Of a stretch of 64,000 nt of DNA, positions 37,205 through 49,673 are shown one piece after another. Under the pieces are notes generated by a model. It searched no databases. It was given only the letters and a program-made list of their open reading frames with translations, and was not told where the DNA came from. The translations under genes were made by a program, and so were the position numbers. Numbering within the stretch: position 1 is the stretch's first letter; each line of letters starts with the position of its first letter. Origin of the DNA: Halicephalobus mephisto (Eukaryota > Nematoda > Chromadorea > Rhabditida > Panagrolaimidae); assembly GCA_009193035.1 (NCBI GenBank), contig SWDT01000006.1, positions 558,001-622,000 of the forward strand, given 5' to 3'.

Positions 37205-37690
37205 GGCAATGGGATAGTGACGAATTTCATGAATTGCGGGGGTTGTTAGTCACTATCCTGGTAGAAAGCACAAGAATAGTGACTGACAAGTGTGGACCAT
37301 TGTTCAAACTAGACACTATCCTTGCGGTTTCTAGTAGGAAAATAAACTTGGATAGTGACTGGAAATTACAAATGATTACCGAAAATTGGACACTATCCTT
37401 GCGGTGTCCATTGAGGTGCGGATTTGGATAGTGACTGAAAAGGATTAAAAACAGTCGAAAATTGAACACTATTCTTGTGATTTTTATTGGAGAAAATTGG
37501 ATAGTGACTGAAAAGAATAATAACCAGAAATGGACACTATCCTAATAGTTCTTCAGAAATCATCTGGACATTATTTAATCCGGATTATTTCTTAATTATT
37601 TCACATAAGATCTGAAAAGCCCCTTTCAGGAACAGAATTAAACATGGATAGTGACTGAATTTTCGACACAAAACGCAATTTATAAATCAC
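37205..37690. repeat. GTCACTATCC/GGATAGTGAC array
   Basis: About twelve alternating copies of (a)cactatcc and ggatagtgac in 480 bases, spaced roughly 25-50 bases. The cactatcc word is followed by a conserved 'ttgcggtttctagtagg'-like segment. It is the longest array of the family in this window. Confidence 0.85.
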
Positions 37691-37699
37691 TATTCTCAG

Positions 37700-39170
37700 A
37701 ATTTCCACCTTTGCTGAGTGGTATTAATATTTTATGAAATAAAAGTCCACAAAGTATCCTTTAACGTTGAAACAGGTGGATTCGGCCAATTTCCGGTGCT
37801 GAGTAAGCGATCTCGTTATATATATTTTTAAATGTCAAAATTTTATGAAGTCAAAAAATTTATGGAAATATCTAGATTTTAAAATTTTAGAATTTTAGAA
37901 TTTTATAAAATTAAATGAAAAATTTTTAAAAATTTTTTAGAATTTTTTAAAATTTTTGAAAATTTTTTAGAATTTTTTAGAATTTAGATGAAATTTCGAA
38001 AATTTTTCAGAAGTTAATTGAAAATTCTGAAATTTTGTAGAATCTTGGAGGAATTTTTAGGATTTTTTAGAATCAAAGTTTAACTTCCAAAATCGTTCAG
38101 AATCTCATTGAATTTTCTACAATTTCATAGAACTTTTCAAAATTCAATGAAAAATTCCAAAATTTTCAGATTTCAGAAATTTTCAAAATTCAATAAAAAT
38201 CTAAAATTTTCTAAAATAAAAAATTTATGTCAAAAAAGTTTTCTAATAAAATTTTATTTCCAATTATTTAAAAATAATAATTTTTTCGCCAATTAAAAAA
38301 ATTTCATCAAAAACTTCCAAATTCACCTGTATCTTAAAAAAATATTAAATTTTCTTTTCAAAAACCACAAAAACAAAAAAATTTTAAAAAAAAACAAAAA
38401 ATTTTTAAAAAAAATTTAAAAAAAAATTATAAATTTTTAAAAAATTAAAAAAAAAAACAGAAAAATTTTGAAAATTTTTAAATTTTTAAAAAACAGAAAA
38501 ATTTAAAATTAAAAAAACAGAAAATGTCAGGAAATGGAAAACGAGTCAATGATAGTGACTCTATTTCCGAGAATCGAAGGCTGTCCAAACCCTCAGGGCT
38601 TAACTCCCAACCGATCAAGTCTCGTTTTTGAATATATTTAAGAATCTTCTTTGCAACGTGCTCCAGGAACCAAAAGTGACAAATTGACTCATAGCCGAAT
38701 TTTCTCAAATTTCTCCAAAAATGATAAAAAAAAACGTTTTTTACTTCCAAGCCCTCAGGGGAATCAGAACTCAAGAAAAAACTCTTCTTTCTCGAGTCCT
38801 CGAAATTTCCGGACTTAACTAATTGCCCCAGGGGACAAACTCGAGGTGAAGCATTAAAACAGAGAAAAATGAATATTTCATAAACCATATTTTGATCAAT
38901 GCCGAAATATTATTCAAACAAGTCCGGAAGCTTTTCCATAAAAGGACAAATCTGAATTTTACTTTTGCAAAAAATAAAAGTCGATGGAAACGTTGTCTGA
39001 AGAAAAATCGAATTAAAAAAGCCAAACAACTGCCTGAGTCAGAAATTCTGTCGGACTATCTTTGAATAAAATCTTTTTTCTGAATTTCTCCGGACAATAG
39101 CAACGTATTTTTGGATTAAAATTAAGTTTAAAAACGAAAATATATAATCAGATGACAATGAATTTATCTC
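37700..39170. other. Gene-poor A/T-rich region
   Basis: Positions 37830-38470 are 'gaattttttagaattt' simple sequence. Positions 38480-39030 contain minus-strand open frames with a repeated SPEGL phrase, but no splice logic or recognised domain. I see no supportable gene. Confidence 0.45.
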
Positions 39171-39173
39171 CTT

Positions 39174-39588
39174 TGTTAGGATAGGGACTGAAAGTACATT
39201 AATGAGCTTTATTGAAGAATAAGACACAGATAATAATTATTATACAACTCTCACAAAAGACAACTGAGGGTTTTATTCATGTCCTACAGTACCCCACTCC
39301 TTGATATTCAGGCTATCTCTTCAGATGCTCTCTTTCTAGTCTGGTCTCTGTCCCAACAATAATCCAATAAGAGATAAGATAATATTTATTAAAAACCAGC
39401 TGTTAGGATAGAAAACAGAAATATTATAATAATCTTTACTAGAACAATAAGACAGAAAATACAATTATACATCTTACTCTCACATAAGACAACTGAGGGT
39501 TTCGTTCATGTCCTACAGTACCCCACTCCCTGATATTCAAGCTATCTCTTCAGATGCTCTTTTTCTAGTTTAGTTTTCTGTCCCAGCA
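39174..39588. mobile_element. Tandem pair of LTR-like TGTTAGGATA...CAACA elements
   Basis: Two related units, 39174-39358 and 39401-39588, each begin TGTTAGGATAG and end GTCCCARCA. They are separated by a 42-base spacer. Both contain 'gacaactgagggttt', 'cctacagtaccccactcc' and 'gatattcaggctatctctt'. TG...CA ends and an internal AATAAGACA word look like solo LTRs, for example of a Bel/Pao- or Gypsy-type retrotransposon. No reverse transcriptase is seen here and I see no clear target-site duplication. The whole dimer recurs at 46257-46596. Confidence 0.75.
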
Positions 39589-40269
39589 TCGTTAAAGAAC
39601 AATCAACTTGGAAAAGTACCTCGAAAAAAATTCCCCATGTGTCTCCAAGGGAAATTCAGTTATTCGAAATGAATTTTTTCGATAATTTATATCATTTTGT
39701 AACTCTTAAAGTACTGATTCAGAATCTGTATTCTATTTCTGCTAAACGATCCTCTAAAGCAAGATAATCAGGGAAATTTCCAAATTTAGGATTGAATTTT
39801 CCCGTGTTCCTACTTTCTTTAAAAACTGACGAGATAGTTGTGATCAGAACAAAAAACACACCTAGTTGTAAAAATATTAAAATTAATTAAGTTTAAAAAA
39901 CGTCGCCAAACAAGTAAGAAAATATTTTTGATTTTTTTCAATTTTCAATATATGGAATTCCACACATTTATTTCATTTTTTCGTTTTAGAAGACCATTTG
40001 GCAAAAATAAAATATGGATTTTTAATATTTATCTGATAATCTACAAAAACGGATATAACTTGTTCCAAAAAGCCACTTCGAGTACCTTCCTTGTGAGATG
40101 GAACCTAACTAGGATTCCCGCCACGAAAGCCCTTCTAAGACGATATTAGTTCCCGGGCAGTAGGAAGAAATATAAGAGGAAAAAATATTAAACCAATTAT
40201 AGTATTCCAAAATCTTGCGTAATGTTGTTATCACCATGGCCTAGATGCCTAAACCCAATCCCAAAAGCC

Positions 40270-40580
40270 AGTCTCCACACATAATTAGTAATTTATCTCA
40301 TATCTTATATTTCTTCCTTTTATATTTTTTCTACACATAATTAGTAATTTATCTCATATCTTATATTTCTTCCTCTTATATTTTTTCCTTTTATATTTCT
40401 TCTTCTTATATTTTTTCTACACAATTAGTAATTTATCTCATATCTTATATTTTTTCCTTTTATATTTTTTCCTCTTATATTTTTTCCTCTTATATTTCTT
40501 CCTTTTATATTTCTTCTTCTTATATTTTTTCCACACATAATTAGTAATTTATCTCATATCTTATATTTCTTCCTCTCATT
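40270..40580. repeat. Compound tandem repeat (aattagtaatttatctcata / ttccttttatatttt)
   Basis: Four copies of 'acacataattagtaattta' followed by 'tctcatatcttatattt' are each joined to a variable number of 'cttcctcttatatttt' units of about 14 bases. It is a two-level tandem array, noncoding. Confidence 0.8.
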
Positions 40581-41000
40581 TTTTCCGTTCACGTAGTTCC
40601 CGTCATTTTCAAAGTCCTTTTTTAGTATTCTTGTTTATATATAAGATATCGTTGGATAAAGAGTGTGCTAAGAAGTTGTGTCTACTCCGTCGTTGGAGGA
40701 AGGCCACATTACATAAGTATCAATTTCCCGGGTTACTGTAGTTAAGAAATTCTTTCAGTTGTATAGTTTTTTTATTTTTATCTTATTGTCCATATTAAAT
40801 AAATCTCATATCTTCAAATTTTATCAACAATCTCAAAGAGAAATTTCTTCCATATCAGCATCTAGGTTACTGTGGCTGAAAAAAAACAACGTTAATATGT
40901 TACCGCTGTTCATTTGCATTATCATTAATTATTAAAAAACCACGATTTCCTGTCTTCTACCGTAATAAGTTCATTTTTATTCCGTACAATCAATATCGCA

Positions 41001-42745
41001 TTAGAGTTTGTTATTGCTGAGTTTTTCTGCTTCTTCTCTCTCATGAGGGAGTAACTCTTCCGCGATTTTGCCCGTTTTTTTAGAAATCTCTCCAGCTACA
41101 GACCTGGCAGGTCGGGATTTATCCTTGATAGTGTCCACCTGATACTCTGGATACCTGTCTAGAATTGCCATTGAAATCATTATAGAAATAAATGCAGTAA
41201 GGCCAAATATGTGTTCTTCCATCTAGAATCAGAATCATCATTTCAAAATCAGGAAATTCAACAAAACTCACCATGAAGGCATGAATCTGGAAAGTTTCCT
41301 GGAAATAGAAGGAAGTGTGGCGTTCAGCTTCGAGGAATGCCTTGAGGGGAACGTAGAAGACTTTATCTACTTCTTCAGAACAGAACGGAGTGAAATTAGC
41401 CGTAAGGAGTCCAACGACGGGGTAAAGGATGACCAGATGCCGGCTCATAAACGGCCGGAGGGTGCCGATGATGCGGACTGCGGTCGAAGGAAGACCAATC
41501 TCCTGAAAAATCGAACTTAATTGCTAAATTTAAAAAAATAATTTTTACTTCAGTTTAGAAAATTATTTAAAATAAATATTATTCAAGTTTTTATACAGAT
41601 ACAAAGTTACGAAACAACGATGGAAAAATATTTAAATTCTTTTTTAACAATTATAAGTAAAAAATTGAAGAAATTTAAAACAGCAAATGACATGATTTTT
41701 TAAATATTTAAAGTATGTTTTCAATTTTTATATTATTTACTAATAAATAAATAATCCCTAAAATTTCCTTAAAAATGAAGAAAATTGAACTTTTTGTTTA
41801 AATATTAAATTTGATTTTTGAAAGATCTTTAACGTCAAATTCAACTTTAATGTTTTTTCTTTTGATCATATTACTGTAACAACAAAACTTTAAAAATCGT
41901 CAATTTTTGTGCTTTTTATAAGTTGCTAAACAATCAAGGGAACAATGATATCTGAAAAAAAGAATTTTCTTTGAAAAAAGACCCAACATTCAGGAAGTTT
42001 CATATTCAGACCTTGATCGGACAAAATTTCATATTTATCGTTATTCTAACATTGGTTTTAATTTTAAGAATAATTTTAAACCATTTTCGATATATGGAAA
42101 TTCGAAAATAAATCCAAAAACAAATGTTTTTAAAAACTTGTGCAAAAATTAAATTTTTCGCTGTATTTTGTACATCTGAGCGTGGTGTGAACGGATAGGT
42201 CATCGAAAGATCTTCAAACTGAGCTATTAACTAAGAATGAACCTCGATGAGTACTCTTTAAAACTTCAAAAAAACCAAATTTTTCTGCAAAAATAGTCCT
42301 CAGCAGCTGTTTTCAGACAACAGTTGATATATAATTTTTTAGTTAACATGGAAATTAAATAATTTTGACTTTAATCTTCGTGGGAGATTTTCGAAATCCG
42401 AAACAAAGGAAAACTTACTTCGTAAGCCTCCCGCAGCGCCGTCCTGACGCAAGTGACGTCCTGGGTTTCGCGCATTCCTCCGGGGAAACAGACCTCTCCT
42501 GGATGTCTTCGGAGATTCTTCGATCTTAACGTCAGCAAAACATGCCATTCTCCATCTGAAAATGCTAATTATTGAATTACAAAAACTTCAAAAATACCTC
42601 TGAAATCCAGCAAAACCAAAACCGCGGCGGTTCCGGCTATGTTTTTGTCGTGATTTTTCATTAAAATTTCGTATCGATTTTCATCGTTTTCCGTTTTACA
42701 TCCTTGTATACACGATTCTAGATGGGTAGCAAGTTCAGCTGACAT
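41001..42745 (-). CDS. Nudix hydrolase, CoA diphosphatase (NUDT7/NUDT8) type
   Basis: Four exons fit in phase: 42745-42598, 42555-42419, 41502-41272 and 41222-41001, giving 245 residues. It contains the CoA-pyrophosphatase signature LLTLRSKNLRRHPGEVCFPGG immediately before the Nudix box. The Nudix box, GGMRETQDVTCVRTALREAYEEIGL, is split by intron 2 after AYE. The catalytic glutamates and the REAYEE core are present. The N-terminus is helical and non-hydrophobic. The enzyme would cleave CoA or acyl-CoA to 3',5'-ADP and phosphopantetheine using Mg2+. The C-terminus SNNKL resembles a weak peroxisomal targeting signal (canonical SKL), in keeping with peroxisomal NUDT7/NDX-8. The start ATG precedes SAELATHLESC with no in-frame alternative nearby. 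Confidence 0.9.
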
Positions 42746-45140
42746 GGTAGCGCTAAATAACAATGAATAACGAAGGAGTTCTGAAAAATCAACGAAGAAA
42801 CTACACTCCACGACCAGACTACAAGTTTTGAACTCTGGGAGGAAAGCCCGGCAATGCAACCGAAAAATTCCCCAAAAAGGAAAAAGAGGAAAAAATTTCG
42901 AAAACGGTTAAAAAAACTCCCAAAATTAAGAAAAACTGATCATTTAAGTAACATTGCCAGCGCGGGAGAAATGAAATATTTGTTTTGGTAGAAAAGATTT
43001 CAAAAAGTAGGAAAAACTGATCAAATGAACAAACTTGTTAGTGCGGAAAGAACGAATTGGTTTTTGATTGATATTAAAGGAAAAGTTGGTAAAAATGGAA
43101 AAAGTGGTCTTTTAGTCGATCTGAAAGGAAAAGTTGGTATAAACGGAGAAACTGATTAAATACATAAAGTTGCCAGAGCGAGAAGACTAAAATGGCTTTT
43201 TTGATCCGGCTAAAAGGAAAAATGGTCTATTGTTCGATCTAAAAGGAAAAGTTGGTAAAAATGGAAAAAATGGTCTTTTAGTCGATCTAAAAGGAAAAGT
43301 TGGTAAAAATGGTCTTTTGACTGGTCAAATGAAATTTTTTTTAAAAGTAATTTTATTTGAATTTTTAAAATTCTGTTTTTTATTTCCCGATAATTTTTAC
43401 TATTTTAAAAAATTAAAAATTTGAAATTTTTCTCTTGACCTTGATTGGATCGTCAGGTGATTTCTTTTTCGACATTTTCAAATTTCTTTGAAAATCGATA
43501 TTCATCAAAGGGGCCTAATTACCATAACAATCAGCCCACAGCCGCAGCATCAGATAACCAAACAAACGCCTCTTGACCGGTCAAGTGCGCAATCTGGCAC
43601 GCCGTTTACACAAGCCGTACCATTTTTTCCTTTGTTTCTGTTTATTGATTTTTAAAAAATTAAAGTTTAGTCCAAAACCAGAGAAACCCATAATCCTATT
43701 TTTCTGTGATTGACCTGTCAGGAGGATAGTCTTTGTTTTTGTTGAAATTCCCGTAAAATCTTCAAAGTAAAAAAGATTGCTCATTGACCGGTCAAGTGCA
43801 CTGAGAAATTTGAAGGAGACATTTTTGGGTAACTGTTTATTTTTAGTAAAAATTGATTTTTAAAAAATAAAATGTTCGAAAAAAAAGTAATTCGGTACAT
43901 TTGGTTTCTGTTCGGAACCAAGTTGGACATGTTTAAAAATAATTTTCCGGTGGTCTTGAATGGAAACCAGATGTCTGTGATTTTGTATTTTTATTGAGAT
44001 TTATGTTCAGAAAAACCAAAGTTGCTCAATTTTGGTCCCGAAACGAACAGCAGTTGTTTAAAAACTTTTCCAATTTTCAAATTTTATTCCTATTTCGCAC
44101 AGAAAAGCAACAAAGTTATCTACAATCTTTAAAGTGACTAGATTTTATAAATGACTACTTTCTTTGCTCCATCTATTGAGTTGGTGGTGTGCGTAGGTGA
44201 TAGCCCGGGCGGAAGTGGCATCTTGAGTTGTTTAAAAACTTATTTTTAATTATTTTTAAATTTAAACAATTTTCATTAATTTTTCATCTAAAAAGTATAA
44301 GTGAATAAAAATGTTAAAAAAGCATTTAAAAGTTAAAAAATTGAAATTCGTGTCGAGACCAAAGTGGACAATTTTGACTTTTTCAATTTTTGACAAAAAT
44401 CCGATCTTTATTGACTTCTTAAATGTTTTAAATAATTAATTATCGACTACTTTTTGTTAACAATCAACCTGAAATTGATTTTTTCTAACATCGAGACCCA
44501 GATCGACCTTTGTGGACCGGGTAATGGGCGGTTCCTTTGTTCTTCAATGATTCGCGTTCTTTAGTCTTTTTTAGAAATTGACTATTTTCCCCTTGATTAT
44601 TTTTAGTTTCAAAAGTAAAAAAAATACAGTGAAAAAAGTTTTCCCGGGTCTCTTCGCCAAATCAGAGCCAGCTGAAGACAGTCATTCCTTTTCGATCTTT
44701 TTATTGGCCAGTTGTTCGACTTTATTCAATTTTTTAGTTTCTTACGAAATTTACAAAACGGAACTCAAAAAGGATTAGAAAGTGAAGAATTGTTTTGAAT
44801 TCAGATCGGATTTTATTCAGTGGTCAGTACCCGTGTTGACTTTTGGGTTGTTGCGTGAGTGGGAAAGACTGGCTCGATTACGGAGGACCTCTCGCAGCTG
44901 CGCGATGGTTGTTTGTCCGAAATGGACCGTTGGAGAGGTTCTGGCACAATTTCCGGTGCAAACCACTCCGACACTAGGTTCTCCCGGGTTTTCGACCATG
45001 CCTCAATCGTCCTAATCAATCGGGTTAATTCTTTTTTCCTTTTTTAATGAGTTGAAAAAACTTTTTAAAAATGCTTAAATTTTGATTATTGTTAATCATC
45101 GATCATTTTCTGTGAAATTTTTTGTTTTTTAAATAAAAAT
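42746..45140. other. Repeat-rich intergenic stretch upstream of the Nudix gene
   Basis: Positions 43075-43325 hold about five degenerate copies of 'aaaggaaaagttggtaaaaa' with 'tggtcttttagtcgatct', spaced about 48 bases when complete. The palindrome TTGACCGGTCAA is at 43574-43585 and 43784-43795, each followed by gtgc, with looser versions near 43315. A GC-richer block at 44780-45030 has overlapping open frames on both strands but no recognised protein. No gene is called. Confidence 0.5.
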
Positions 45141-45480
45141 CATCGTCAGGATAGTGTCTAAGTTTGGTAACTTTCTTAATAGTCCCAATCACTATCCTCA
45201 GTTTTTTCTAACAGAAACCGTCAGAATAGTGTCTAAGTTTAGCGATTTTCTTAATAGTCCCAGTCATTATCCTCAGTTTTTTCCAACAGAAACCGTCAGA
45301 ATAGTGTCTAAGTTTAGCGATTTTCTTAATAGCCTCAGTCACTATCCTCAGTTTTTTCTAACAGAAACTGTTAGAATAGTGTCTAAGTTTGGTAATTTTA
45401 TTGTTCTTTTCAGTCACTATCCAAGTTTACTCTTGTAGAAATTATAAGAATAGTGAATGACAAAGTTTAACAGATTTTTA
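45141..45480. repeat. 75-bp tandem repeat of the GTCACTATCC family
   Basis: Four units with exactly 75-base spacing (tcagg/tcaga at 45146, 45221 and 45296, ttaga at 45371). Each holds one atagtgtctaag and one cactatcctcag. As 75 is a multiple of three, a plus-strand frame stays open for 94 codons, reading 25-residue units (SKFSDFLNS...SHYPQFFLTETVRIV). There is no start context, splice site or known domain, so coding is doubtful. Confidence 0.85.
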
Positions 45481-46256
45481 GTCACTATTTTTATTTTTTC
45501 TGTTGCTGAAAACCACCAAAAAATGTGCAATTTCAGGAAGTAGGACCTTCTAGAGCCTAGTAAACATTTCTGGAATTTCCTAAAATTGTAAATTCTGAAA
45601 TTCTTAGAAATTCGTTCCGAGATAATTTTGCAAAAATATTTAATTTCGAAAATAAGATTATTTCTCATAAATAGTAAAAACAGAATTTTTTGAGAACAAG
45701 ACGAAACTGGATGTGATTAACTTTTCGATCGTCTTCAGTCAGAAGTCACTATCTTAAAACTGGTTTATAACCGTGCAAAATAATACAATTTATTTTTAAA
45801 TTTAAAAATTTTTAATATTCTCACTTTTGTACGTTTTTTAAACTTTAATTTATTTTTTAATACTAAATGCAGCTCCATAAATTTTCGAAAATCTTTTTTG
45901 ACATGACTTTTTGTTTCGAAAGTTGTTTTTTAACATTTCTAAAAAGTTCAAAAGTATAATTACAAAAGTCAAACTTTTTTACGGAATGGTCCTGACTGGA
46001 ATTTCCGGGTTTTAGAAGCTACGGTAGACGATGTGGTAACTTGAGTTTTACATAGGAGTTATTTCGCAATTATGTATAAAAAATTAAAAATTATTTTTTA
46101 CGGAATGGTCCTGACTGGAATTTCTAAAATTTTTTGGAACCCAAAGTAGCTTATAATTTTAGTTTTGCATGATATTTCGTAATTTTATACAAGTTTGTAA
46201 TTAATTATGTATAAAAAATTAAAAATAAATGTTTTTTACGAAATGGTTTTGAGAAA

Positions 46257-46596
46257 TGTTAGGATAGGAACTGAAAGTACATTAATGAGCTTTATTGAAG
46301 AATAAGACACAGATAATAATTATTATACAACTCTCACAAAAGACAACTGAGGGTTTTATTCATGTCCTACAGTACCCCACTCTCTGACATTCAGGCTATC
46401 TCTTCAGATGCTCTCTTTCTAGTCTGGTCTCTGTCCCAACAATAATCCAATAATGGATAAGATAATATTTATTAAAAACCAGCTGTTAGGATAGAAAACA
46501 GAAATATTATAATAATCTTTACCTACAGTATCCCCACACTTTTTGATATTCAGGCTATCTCTTCAAGTCTTCTCTAGTCTAGTTTCTGTCTCAACA
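46257..46596. mobile_element. Second tandem LTR-like element pair
   Basis: The first unit, 46257-46441, is almost identical to 39174-39358. The same spacer follows, then a second unit, 46484-46596, shortened by an internal deletion after 'ataatctttac'. It ends TCTCAACA. Near identity of two dimers 7 kb apart implies recent copying of the dimer as one unit. Confidence 0.78.
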
Positions 46597-46599
46597 AAA

Positions 46600-49500
46600 G
46601 AATTTCCAGAATTTTTTGGAAACCAAAGTAGCCTACAATTTTGATCTTTCGCAGTGATTATTTCTTAATCTTTTTGGATTTCGTAATCCATGTTTCGAAA
46701 CAGTTTTTATTCTCTGTTTTTATAAACCTGGAACTTCTGGATTAAGATATACAAAAAATAAAACTTTTTATTCGTCCTCGAAAATTGATAATTACATACA
46801 AAAAATTAAAAATATAATAATTAAAATTAATAAAACTTTCAAAAATCATGTTTTTTAAAATTTTTGGACAAGTTAAAAAAATAAAAATAAATTTATTTAT
46901 AAAAATCCTAAAAATGACCATATTTTTATTTTTAATTAAGTTAGTTTTTTTCGGATTCAATTACGGAATAATTTAGAAATTTGTTATTTATATTTTTATT
47001 CAAAAATTTCCAAAAATATTTAAAAGAAATAATTTTATAAAAAAACGAAAATTAAAAAAAAAATAATTTTAAAATTATATTTTTTTAAAAAATCAAAAAT
47101 ATTAAAAATTATATTTTTTTAAAAAATCAAAAATATTAAAAATTATATTTTTTTAAAAAATCAAAAATATTAAAAAATTTTAAAATTATATTTTTTAAAA
47201 AAATCAAAAATATTAAAAATTATATTTTTTAAAAAAAATCAAAAATATTAAAAAATTTTAAAATTATGTTTAAAAAAATTAAAAATATTAAAAATTTTCT
47301 AAAATCTATAATTTTCTCTAAAAACTAAAAATACAGCTAATTTTATAAAAATTATTTTTGCCAAATATCGATAAAAAATTAGTTTTTTCTTCTTGGAATT
47401 TTTTTTCATTTTTATTTTTTCTAAACTTCTCAAGTTTCTAAATCCAGAAAATCCGAAGTTATGCGACTTTTCTGTTCCAAAAATTTTTATTTCAATTTTT
47501 TACAGGGTTAGAACTGAGCAAAAAGCACTTAACTACGGTAATAGAGTCCATAGATTCTGAATCTAAAATCAGAAATTAACTTCTAGAATCCAGGATTCTG
47601 AAAACTAATCCTGAATTTTAAAAATATTAAAAGTTTTCCATAAAAATTTTTTAAAAAATGAAAATTAATTTATTTTTTAAATATTATATAAAAAATATTA
47701 AATTATTTGAAATTTTTAAAATGATTTTTTTAATATTATATAACATAAAATTGTTTAAAATTTTTTTAAAATAATTTCTTTAATGTTATATAAAAAATAT
47801 GAAATTGCTTAAAATATTTTTAAAATGATTTCTTTAATGTTATATAAAAAATATGAAATTGCTTAAAATATTTTTAAAAAAAATTTTTAAAGTTGTAAAA
47901 ATTGGAACAGAAATATCGCATCAAGGAATCTGACTCCCTTATCATCCCGAATCTCCCAGGAACAATTGTTGGCAGCTCATCCGTCACGTAAACAACCAAA
48001 TGGCATTTTATATTCTTTTTATTTTTATTATTGTTCATTTCTGGTTCCAGCACAAGGTGCCAAGTGTCTCCTCCTCTTCATCGCCCGAACGTTCACGGAT
48101 CAATTTGACGAAAATTTAAAAAATTTCAAAACATTTTTAAAAATTTTATTTTTACGATTTTCAAAATTATAAATTTTCGAAATTTTCTAAAAATTATTCT
48201 TCAAAATTTTTTATTTTTTAAATTTTAAATTTTTTTTTATTTTCAAAATTATAAATTTTCGAAATTTTCTAAAAATTATTTTTCAAAAATTTTTATTTTC
48301 GAAATTTTTTATCTTTTAAATTTTCTGAAATTTTTCGAAATTATTAATTTTTGAAATTTTTATTTTCTAAAATTTTCTGAAATTTTTTATTTTCGAAATT
48401 TTTATTTTTGAAATTTTTTAGTTTTACGATTTCTAAAGCCGTGGATCCATTTAAGGATAATCCACTCCTCATATTGCGCAATTTTCTTCTTTCCCGGAGG
48501 CTATGCAAATTTCGTCAGTGTGGGTCACTGAATGTCCGGCGAATTCCGAGGACAAAATGACAACTAAGACTTCGGGACGAAATTGGCTTTTTCGATTTTC
48601 TGTCTGAAAAGACGAAATTTGGGTTTCGAAAACGAACCCGGCTTCAAAAAATGTCCAGTTGAATTAACTCGGATTTGTCAAAAAATGGGTTTAGTCGAGA
48701 TTGGACTTTTTGTAATGTCGTTTTACTTTTTTATTTTTAAAAAATAAACAATCCCAAAAACGCGGTTTTATCGTGGAAATAGCTATTTGAAAATTTTCCG
48801 TTCGAGAACCAACGACCATTAAAATCAAAAATTTTAAAAAATTATTTTTTAAAACAAAAAAATTCCTAAAATCCAAATCTACAGTAAAGATAGATTTTTA
48901 GGAAATTTTCCGTCCGAAAAATAAGGATAATTTAAATAAAAATATTTTTAAATTTAAGTTTACTGTAAAAATAAACTTAAAAATTTTCCACTTGAGATTC
49001 AAAAAAATTTAAATAAAAATATTTTTTAAATTTTTTAAATTTAAGTTTACTGTAAAAATAAATTTGAAAATTTTCCACTCGAGATTCAAAAAAATTTAAA
49101 TAAAAATATTTTTAAATTTTTAAATTTAAGTTTACTGTAAAAATAAATTTGAAAATTTTCCACTCGGGATTCAAAAAAAGTTGAAAATTTTTTTTAAATA
49201 AAAAAAAGTTTTATAATGTTCCTGAAATTTTTGCGAACTTCGAAAACTAAATTTCATAAAAAAAATCTTCCCATTTGCGAAAAGCAGATTTTCTCGAAAA
49301 TCAAGTCCGAAAAAAATAGACAAAAATCAAAAGTTTTAGATCGAATTTCATAATATCGAGTTCCCACACCTTCGAAATAGAAATTTATTAAAATACTTTT
49401 AAAAAACATATTTTCAAAATTAAGATTTGGTTCTTGATTGGAAAATTTTATTTTTTTTAATTTTTTGGCGAATTTTAGATTTTAAATTTTTTATTTTTTT

Positions 49501-49660
49501 TAAATTTATATTATTTTTTATTTTTTAATTTATTTAAATTTTTTTAAATTTAAATTATTTTTTATTTTTTAATTTATTTAAATTTTTTTAAATTTTAAAT
49601 TTTTAAATTTTTTTAAATTTTTAAATTTATTTTTATTTTTTTTTTTTTATTTTTTCGTTT
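46600..49660. other. A/T-rich gene-poor region before the SH2 gene
   Basis: Positions 47080-47270 hold five units of a ~34-base repeat (aaatattaaaaattatattt). Positions 47690-47880 and 48120-48420 are similar simple sequence. Positions 48930-49170 repeat 'aagtttactgtaaaaataaa' with 'ttgaaaattttccactcgag' three times. A GC-richer block at 48430-48700, including an ATGCAAAT word, might be regulatory for the downstream gene, but that is a guess. Confidence 0.45.
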
Positions 49661-49673
49661 TAGGACCGCCGAA

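Noticed and set aside
38478..39025. Minus-strand ORFs with SPEGLE/SPEGLD phrases
   Set aside because: The repeated phrase comes from a short DNA repeat (ccctcaggg). No gene structure found.
44782..45047. Overlapping ORFs on both strands (LREWERLARLRRTSRSC...)
   Set aside because: No start context, splice sites or recognised family. Openness follows from local GC content.
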